Shown: piece after piece, positions 57,948 through 64,000 of the stretch
How the letters are laid out: every line of letters starts with the position of its first letter
Position numbering within the stretch: the stretch's first letter is position 1
DNA from: Ridgeia piscesae
Lineage: Eukaryota; Annelida; Polychaeta; Sabellida; Siboglinidae
Reading direction: 5' to 3'
DNA: 64,000 nt
NCBI GenBank assembly: GCA_025642075.2
Contig: JAODUO010000120.1
Location: forward strand, 90,001 to 154,000
Notes under the pieces: generated by a model
Told to the model about the DNA's origin: nothing
Seen by the model: only the letters and a program-made list of their open reading frames with translations
Databases searched by the model: none
Position numbers and translations under genes: made by a program

Positions 57948-58232
57948 TATCACGCCGCGTTCCAGTGCACACGGTGAGAAAGATGCTGGGCTAAATGCTT
58001 CATACCAAGTGACTTATCCATCACGTGGTCTGGTTGCCTAGCAAATTACCTCAAAACTGTCAGAAAAACACGTGCAATACTCAGATATTTCAACTAATGT
58101 TTTCTTTAAATTGTGTTTCTTTACGACAAAAACAACTCACAATTGTGAAAGTTACAACTGTATGCAGGAATGTTTGATTTATGTGGTCTTCACTGTAGTA
58201 AACTCAGTCAAATATGGTATTCATTGTAGTAA

Positions 58233-58308
58233 ACAAATGTGAAATGTGATATTCTCTATAGCAAGGCATATCATGCTTTGCTATAGAGAATATCACATTT
58301 CACATTTG

Positions 58309-58309
<1 letters not shown>
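58233..58309. repeat. Perfect hairpin, 32-bp stem, 13-nt loop
   Basis: 58,233-58,264 is the exact reverse complement of 58,278-58,309, with loop GGCATATCATGCT. An AT microsatellite begins immediately to the right. Confidence 0.95.

Positions 58310-58373
<64 letters not shown>
58310..58373. repeat. (AT)n microsatellite
   Basis: AT run with an AAA interruption near 58,336. Confidence 0.95.
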
Positions 58374-58376
<3 letters not shown>

Positions 58377-58872
58377 CAATTCCGCGCTCAGGTAAACCAA
58401 CATATCAGTTTTTGAAATTGCTTCAATAGGGGCAAGTGGGCTGTCATATGAAAGGTAATATGCCCAAGTTTCAGGTATCACATTAATTAATTTTTAGTAT
58501 ACACTATGTAATAACTTATGCAACTAAAGATAGGACAACAATAACGAAAACATTTCATAATTATTTCCACTAAACAATCTATCACTATATCTACTACTAC
58601 TAATCACATTATTCCTCTTCATACATTATAATACCTTTGTTCATTTATGTAATATAAAAATGTAGGTGTATTTTAAATTGACTATTAATTAAGGTGATAA
58701 CAAGTATGTACCTCACATGTGTGTACGACACCAACAAAGGAAAATTTTTTAATCTCAAGAGCTGCAGGATTGTTGTAATATCGTACTAACTGAGATTCAA
58801 TGTTAATTACATGTGTTTTAATAAAATAGTACAATATTTAGTTTTATTTTGTAATTGTTAGACAGAAAAAGT

Positions 58873-58909
58873 GGTGTCGGACGTACATATTTTATGTACG
58901 TCCGACACC
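58873..58909. repeat. Hairpin, 17-bp perfect stem, TTT loop
   Basis: GGTGTCGGACGTACATA (58,873-58,889) and its exact complement (58,893-58,909). A third partial copy of the arm, TACGTCCGACACCA, follows at about 58,912. Confidence 0.95.
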
Positions 58910-59297
58910 CCCTACGTCCGACACCATACATAATGCTTATAGAATCGCGTCTTATTTTTAAAATGGGGTCAGGGGTCATGTAGCGTCCCCTAGTGGATAG
59001 GTAGTGAACTACAAACTAGGTCAAAGAACAAGTGGATTCATCTGACGGTTATGTCTTCAGCTAATACCCAAAAATACGTCAAAAGGTCAAGAGGCGATCC
59101 TGGCGAGAGCGACGCGAAGCAAGATGTATGGTATTACTCTGACGTCCGTGCTGTTTTTGGCATACTACGAGGTTTTGTAGAACATATTTTCTACAAAATA
59201 ATCGTTTGTGATTGTATGGTAATTTTCGGCACACTCGTTTGTGATTGGTTGGTAATTTTCGGCACGCCCACGTGACTCAAACGACCACTTGTGAACG

Positions 59298-59305
59298 TAT
59301 ATAAA
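59298..59305 (+). promoter_or_regulatory. TATA box upstream of the zinc-finger exon pair
   Basis: TATATAAA lies about 68 bp before the first ATG (59,366) and about 90 bp before the frame used for splicing (59,388), fitting a transcription start near 59,330. Confidence 0.45.
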
Positions 59306-59387
59306 CGGTAGTTTTTTGAGGTCATTATTCACTTGTATTCGTACATGCGAACACAATTATCAACAATGCTGAGAACAGGATGGACCT

Positions 59388-59861
59388 ATGCCGAAGCCGC
59401 CAGGGGCCCCGTCCCGCACGGCGTGGTACGACTGCGGGCATGACACCCATACCGGCTCATGGGGAGGCGTTTCCCCTGTTGGGACCGCCACCACCAACAC
59501 CAACACCAGCCCCGGTGGCGACAGCGTCGAATATAAACCCGGAAGCGGTTCGTGTGGTAAGTCTTTGTTAATGGCATATTTCGATTTCTATTTATTTCGT
59601 GTTAACCTTTTTTTTAAACGCGAATAAGCATATTGTAAATTACATGACTAAAACTCTCGTTCCTTCTTGTGGTCGGAAGTCCCTGCTAAAATTCCAGTAG
59701 AGCACGTCGATCTCCCACCACCTCCACAGTCACTGGGACCTTTTCAGTGCTCCCGTTGCCTAACAGAATTTACCAGGCGGAACAATGTTTTACGGCATAT
59801 CCGCCGCGGTCGTTGCAACCGCAAGAGAACGGCAGAGGACGGCCAATTGGATGCGCTTGTG
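59388..59861 (+). CDS. Proline-rich / C2HC zinc-finger protein, partial gene model
   Basis: Exon 1 (59,388-59,556) ends at the consensus donor GTGTG|GTAAGT. Exon 2 (59,680-59,861) follows CGGAAG and ends at GTG|GTGAGT. The phase across the junction fits the frame starting MPKPPG. Exon 2 encodes VDLPPPPQSLGPFQCSRC and then a single finger, C-x2-C-x12-H-x5-C (CSRC ... HIRRGRC), followed by a basic run, compatible with nucleic-acid binding. The coding continues into an exon not found, or ends at the TAA nine bases into the intron. Exon 1 also has a good proline-rich frame in another register (GPPPPTPTPAPV), so the true exon 1 frame is uncertain. Exon 2 has a 98%-identical inverted copy at 63,811-63,992. 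Confidence 0.45.
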
Positions 59862-59939
59862 GTGAGTTAAACGTTATAGTAATATACTGTGCTATATTTC
59901 CGTTTCTGTCAAAATTCCGCTTTCCATCACATGCAAAGC

Positions 59940-60035
59940 ATAACTTCTGTAAAAAAAATGGTGCTTCCTGCCCCGTCCGTGTCATAACTTCCGTAAAAAT
60001 GGCGACGCTTCCTGCCCCGTCCGTATTATGGTAAA
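59940..60035 (-). repeat. 44-bp minisatellite, two units
   Basis: CATAACTTCNGTAAAAA-ATGG-GCTTCCTGCCCCGTCCGT occurs twice here; the same unit forms the array at 63,518-63,745 in the other orientation. Confidence 0.8.
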
Positions 60036-60099
60036 GAGCATATGCGTAATAGTAACTAGACTTACGTTGTTCGCTCTTTACGAGGGTCCTGGTATGACT

Positions 60100-61198
60100 G
60101 TGTAGACTGTAGATAACCCTTTGGAAGGTGGCAGGTGCATTGCATAATCACTGGGCTATTCTGACATGTTCGAAGAGGCCATATTTGGTAAGGAACGCCG
60201 TCTTACGACTGTCGCGTTCATCTACCATGATTTGCCAATAACCACTTGCAAGATCTAGTGTGTGAAACCACAGGTTATAAATTATCGATACACTCTTCGA
60301 TTAAAGGCAATGGGAAAGCGTCTTTAATAGTTTTCACATTTAATTGTCTGTAATCTACTGTCTATCTTACTTCCCGGTCTTTCTTTCTTACTAACACTGG
60401 TGCAGATGACCACTCTGACGAAGATGGTTTAATCACTTGGACATCAAGCATATTAGTCAGTGTCTTTTCCTCCTCATTCTGGAATTTTAATGGAGTGCGC
60501 CTTAGTCGTTCTCTAACGGGATCTTCGTTGTAAGTATTTATGCGATGGCGTATGAGTGTGAATTTCCACAAATCAGTATTGTTCTTCGTAAAAACGCTAC
60601 CGTATTTGACTAGTAATTGCCCCAATGCAACCTGTTCCCTGATAGAAATGTTCTGTTTTGATCTAGTAAATACGTCCTATAGGTGTGTTTCCACGTCTGC
60701 AAGTATGGTGGAAACTTGTGTATCATTCAAACTATCATCTGGAATAAATGTTGCTATAGGCGGTGGTGTCTCGTTGATCTTGTTTATCTCTTCCCATGAA
60801 GGCGCATTATCCTCGACTTTGTTATCCGTCGTTTCAGTACGACTGATCTGAATATTTTCTCGACAGGGCTTTGAGATATTATCTAATGTAGCATCCATTT
60901 CTACTGCTTGGACTAGCACTTTTCCTTTCTGCAATGTAACTGATTTATTCGAGTCATTTATAATCTTCGTAATTATGGGCCCAATCCCCCCATTAATTAT
61001 GCAAGATGGAATTATTAATTCATCCGTCATTTCCGGTGAAGTTACATAAACACTGCAAGATGAGTTAGTGCATTCTACCATCACATTGCCTATATGTTTG
61101 GCCGGAATTACAATGCGTTTAGCTACTTGAATTCTACTTATATTGTACATTACTGATGGCCCCTTTTTCGTCAATGCATGAACAGGGGTGCCATCCAT
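60100..61198 (-). pseudogene. Gypsy pol spacer and truncated reverse transcriptase
   Basis: The frame 60,677-61,198 is a spacer with no catalytic motif. The frame 60,362-60,625 reads HRINTYNEDPVRERLRR and VIKPSSSEWSSAPVLVRKKD, the start of the gypsy RT. Beyond a stop, DYRQLNVKTIKDAFPLP, LDLASGYWQIMV and KTAFLTKYGLFEHVR continue it. The first catalytic aspartate (LDLASGYWQ) is present but the YxDD region is missing. Confidence 0.8.
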
Positions 61199-61716
61199 TA
61201 TGTCAGTGCTATCGTCAATGTCAACAATACAGTGAGTAGAACATCAAGTCCAAGGATAAAATCATCTGTTGTCGGACCCACAGCCACATCGATGTTGTAC
61301 TGATTATGTTGGATAGTTATTGGGAGTTCCTTGATTAGATAACATTGCGTGTACGACCAGTGTTCTGCATTTTTAATGATTATGGACTCTGGGGTCACAG
61401 TGTATGCTTATTCTAACGAGTCAATGAAGGATTGGCTGACCATTGACATTTGGGCAGCGGTGTCTACTACCATCAGCGTATCCCTTCCATAAATTGTAGC
61501 TGGTATCAACAGTGTATGACCTACTGTTGGTCCTATTTGTGTACTTCTGATTTTCACCTGTTCTTTGTCCTGTCTTTTGGACATGTCCAGGGGTTCATTA
61601 TCACTTGAGTGCAAGTGTTGGTCGGTAGTGCAAAATACTTTGACATTTGTCCAAGTGCTACACAGGGTGTCTACTACGACACCTACTCGATTGTTATTGT
61701 CCTGACTACCGGGCAT
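61198..61716 (-). pseudogene. Gypsy aspartic protease region
   Basis: The frame 61,408-61,716 contains LMVVDTAAQMSMVSQSFID, the active-site loop of retroelement proteases, with DTAA in place of the usual D(T/S)GA. The next frame (61,198-61,398) ends in DDFILGLDVL, matching the ILG(x)D block of the fold. A stop at 61,408 separates the halves. It would cleave the polyprotein; here it is inactive. Confidence 0.75.
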
Positions 61717-61845
61717 GCTGGAAGTTGGGTGAACACCTCTGTGTATTGCCTGGTCACACTCCCATTTTTTTTTTAGCTATCTAGCACTTGTCACATTAGT
61801 ACACTGAGAGTCTATTACGACACCTACTCCACTACAATAGGGCGT

Positions 61846-62025
61846 ACAAGTCTCGCGCGCGAAAACCAGGCTGGGGGCAGTTGGGGGGCAGGAGGTCCAT
61901 ATACTCCATGTTAACATATAGGACTCTGTTTTGTTTTTGGTCGTAATAATCGAACTGTTCCGAAATAGCGTATTTCAGTTATATTGTCCGAAGGATTATT
62001 ACAAGCAGAAGCAGTGGAACAATTA
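61846..62025 (+). repeat. Dispersed repeat, copy 2
   Basis: Partner of 36,607-36,770, with an extra ~30 bp (TCCATATACTCCATGTTAAC and following) after the G-rich segment. Confidence 0.7.
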
Positions 62026-62053
62026 GCCAATGACAATGATCATTGTCATTGGC
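62026..62053. repeat. 28-bp perfect palindrome
   Basis: GCCAATGACAATGA followed by its exact complement. It lies at the junction between the dispersed repeat and the DNA polymerase fragment. Confidence 0.95.
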
Positions 62054-62084
62054 AATTTCTTTTGACTATTTTGATAATTCCGAT

Positions 62085-62645
62085 TTGCCGCCAAATAGTC
62101 CAAAGGTCAACTACTTGGCTTGCCACGAGATCCTTAGTGTTAGAATATGTTACAATGTACCTGAATTTTGTTTACCGTATTATTTTATAAATGAGGGTGA
62201 CCCGAGCCAACTAGTTGACCGTTTTATGGATTATGTAAATAAAATAAGTGATGCCGCTTACTCCATTTTTACAAATTGCGCCTCATAGATATGCTTAAAG
62301 ACGGGGTAAGTGTACCGGGACTTACATTGACATTTTTGTTCGACACTTTACCGCGTGACATATATTTTACTCTGTTCAACTAACAACACTCCCATTTACA
62401 CGATCTAATTAGAAACGGAATAACCGGAGGCCCTTCTTTAATTACGAAGTCAACGTAACCCGCATTAGACAATCCTTATCATGCCGTTCAATAGTGGGTT
62501 ATGATGCAAATGCTCTATATCTTTGGTCTATCTCTCAACACATGCCCTCCCGATGCTATATCTACCGCACCGCTAAATCCAACTTTAAAAACAAAACAGT
62601 CCCGTAAATATGGAAAAACATCGTTAGAATGACTAGAGTGGCTTT
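62085..62645 (+). pseudogene. Fragment of a protein-primed family B DNA polymerase
   Basis: The plus strand holds two collinear pieces. The first (to the TAG at 62,286) has VNYLACHEILSVRICYNVPE and EGDPSQLVDRFMDYVNKISD, resembling the region before the polymerase core in large invertebrate proteins of the organellar/viral DNA polymerase B family. The second (from about 62,292) has DMLKDGVSVPGLTLTFLF, LHDLIRNGITGGPSLI and VGYDANALYLW (62,497-62,526), the last matching catalytic motif A. A segment between them appears deleted and several stops occur. Such polymerases replicate Maverick/Polinton elements and linear plasmids. The fragment is not functional. Confidence 0.65.
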
Positions 62646-62649
62646 CTCA

Positions 62650-63092
62650 TAGTCAAATTATTTTGTATTAAACACCAATTTAACCGGACTAACGAATTTA
62701 GTCCTGGATTGTTTCGCACATAATAGGGGAGCGTGACTTCAGGGCAACCAATGGGGTGATCTGGTATTAAATTAATATAAAAAGTGACATTTGTTACGAG
62801 GTCGCAAGCTCATTCGGAATTAGGGCGTTGAAGCAAAGCCCAACTTAAGATATCGTGTTAAAACAAAAGAATCTAAGACTCTTTGAAAATCAAATGCATT
62901 GGTAATTAAGTGGGGCGCATCCATAAACCTACCTGAATTTATTTTTGAAGAATGAAAGTAACGAAGTTCACCTGACCGTAATATAAAACCAAAACTTAAA
63001 CTAATTTTAATTGATTAATTAATTTAATATAATTTAATCAGTACAAACAAAGTATTTTTATTTCCGACCAACAATGACACGTGGTGTCTGAT
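62650..63092. other. No feature recognised
   Basis: AT-rich spacer between the polymerase fragment and the trinucleotide array. Confidence 0.5.
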
Positions 63093-63094
63093 AA

Positions 63095-63251
63095 TGATAC
63101 TACTACTACTACTACTACTACTACTGCTACTGCTACTGCTACTGCTGCTGCTACTGCTACTGCTGCTGCTGCTGCTACTGCTGCTGCTACTGCTGCTGCT
63201 ACTGCTGCTGCTGCTACTACTGCTGCTACTACTGCTGCTACTGCTGCTGCT

Positions 63252-63291
<40 letters not shown>

Positions 63292-63448
63292 CTGCTGCTG
63301 CTGCTGCTGCTACTGCTACTGCTGCTGCTACTGCTGCTACTACTGCTGCTACTACTGCTAGTACTACTACTGCTAGTACCACTACTGCTAGTACCACTAC
63401 TGCTAGTACCACTACTGCTAGTACCACTACCACTACCACTACCACTAC
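63095..63448. repeat. (TAC/TGC)n trinucleotide array, ~350 bp
   Basis: CTA and CTG triplets in mixed order, ending in (GCTAGTACCACTACT)n units at about 63,356-63,430 and (CAC/TAC) triplets. All poly-Leu, poly-Ala/Thr and poly-Ser frames are translations of this array. Confidence 0.97.
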
Positions 63449-63517
63449 GGTTGGCGCACAACGGGCTGCCTCTTCGCTGGATAATATTTAAGGATAATAA
63501 AGAAAAAACATTTGGTT

Positions 63518-63745
63518 AGTTATGACACGGACGGGGCAGGAAGCGCCACCATTTTTATGGAAGTTATGACACTGACGAGGGAGAAAGCGCCGCCATGTTT
63601 CGGAAGTTGTGGTACGTACGTGTTATGGGAGCCGCCATTTTTACGGAAGTTATGATACGGACGGGGCAGGAATCGCCGCCATTTTTACGGAAGTTAATGG
63701 ACGGACGGGACAGGAAACACAATTTTTACAGAAGTTATGTTTTGC
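63518..63745 (+). repeat. 44-bp minisatellite, about five units
   Basis: Unit close to GTTATGACACGGACGGGGCA then GGAAGCGCCGCCATTTTTACGGAA. Two units occur in the opposite orientation at 59,940-60,035 next to the other copy of the zinc-finger exon. Confidence 0.85.
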
Positions 63746-63810
63746 ATGTTATAGGAAACGGAATTTTGACGGAAATATAGCACAGTATATTACTATAACG
63801 TTTAACTCAC

Positions 63811-63992
63811 CACGAGCGCATCCAATTGGCCGTCCTCTGCCGTTCTCTTGCGGTTGCAACGACCGCGGCGGATATGCCGTAAACAATTGTTCCGCCTGGT
63901 AAATTCTGTTAGGCAACGGGAGCACTGAAAAGGTCCCAGTGACTGTGGAGGTGGTGGGAGATCGACGTGCTCTACTGGAATTTTAGCAGGTA
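63811..63992 (-). CDS. C2HC zinc-finger exon, inverted second copy
   Basis: Reverse complement of 59,680-59,861 with the same length (182 bp), the same acceptor context (GTCGGAAG|T) and the same donor (GTG|GTGAGT). Few bases differ; one change gives NNCLRH where the other copy has NNVLRH. The upstream exon would lie beyond the window end. Conservation of exon length, splice sites and frame suggests recent duplication of a working exon. Confidence 0.5.
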
Positions 63993-64000
63993 CTTCCGAC

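Larger units (their letters stand above)
60045..61720 (-). mobile_element. Gypsy-type LTR retrotransposon pol remnant (protease to RT)
   Basis: On the minus strand an aspartic protease is followed by a spacer and the N-terminal half of a reverse transcriptase in the order typical of Ty3/gypsy pol. The RT stops after LCNAPATFQRVI, before the catalytic YxDD box, and nothing resembling RNase H or integrase follows. Frames are broken by stops near 61,400, 61,200, 60,660 and 60,360. No LTRs were identified. Confidence 0.8.

Noticed and set aside
63024..63519. Poly-Leu, poly-Ser and Ala-Thr frames up to 145 codons
   Set aside because: Translations of the CTG/CTA trinucleotide array.

Overview
This window is eukaryotic, AT-rich and dominated by repeats. 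Evidence for a eukaryote is spliced coding sequence (a THAP gene with GT-AG intron), a tRNA-derived SINE, several clades of non-LTR retrotransposons, a gypsy pol remnant, MITEs and long microsatellites. The mix suggests a marine invertebrate, most plausibly a lophotrochozoan or another non-vertebrate metazoan. The species cannot be fixed from sequence alone.

Layout. 1.6-4.6 kb: a near complete RTE-like LINE on the minus strand with two nonsense codons and one frameshift. 5.2-7.5 kb: a second LINE whose 5' part is inverted relative to its 3' part, flanked by a 12-bp imperfect target-site duplication, which is the twin-priming structure. 9.2-9.9 kb: a SINE and a 33-bp minisatellite. 12.0-13.5 kb: a MITE with ~105-bp terminal inverted repeats directly upstream of a two-exon THAP-domain gene. 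14-15.1 kb: a CR1-like LINE remnant. 17.3-19.8 kb: a ~1.2-kb tandem duplication in which each unit holds a 22-bp satellite array. 26.0-28.6 kb: a truncated copy of a TTAA-flanked transposon ('element X'). 28.6-31.1 kb: a CR1-like LINE interrupted by a 1.2-kb TIR element. 32.9-33.3 kb: a long CCGA microsatellite.

The centrepiece is 38,342-45,827: a complete element X with ~95-bp TIRs beginning AGGGC and TTAA target duplications (Kolobok or piggyBac-like by target site). It holds degraded exons of a zinc-binding domain resembling the cytoplasmic 'ballast' domain of P2X7 receptors. Element X was hit by a 2.2-kb hAT-type non-autonomous element (8-bp duplication) with three tandem right ends, and that element was hit by the second MITE copy.

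48.7-53.7 kb: three LINE fragments, one nested in another with a 13-bp target duplication. 53.7-59.3 kb: AT-rich sequence with long perfect hairpins. 59.3-64.0 kb: a proline-rich/zinc-finger exon pair, a minus-strand gypsy protease-RT remnant, a fragment of a protein-primed family B DNA polymerase, a trinucleotide array, and an inverted copy of the zinc-finger exon running off the window end.

Only the THAP gene and the zinc-finger exons look like candidates for expressed, non-decayed genes. Most other long reading frames are microsatellite translations or transposon remnants. Boundaries of decayed elements are accurate to roughly 10-50 bases unless a target duplication fixes them.
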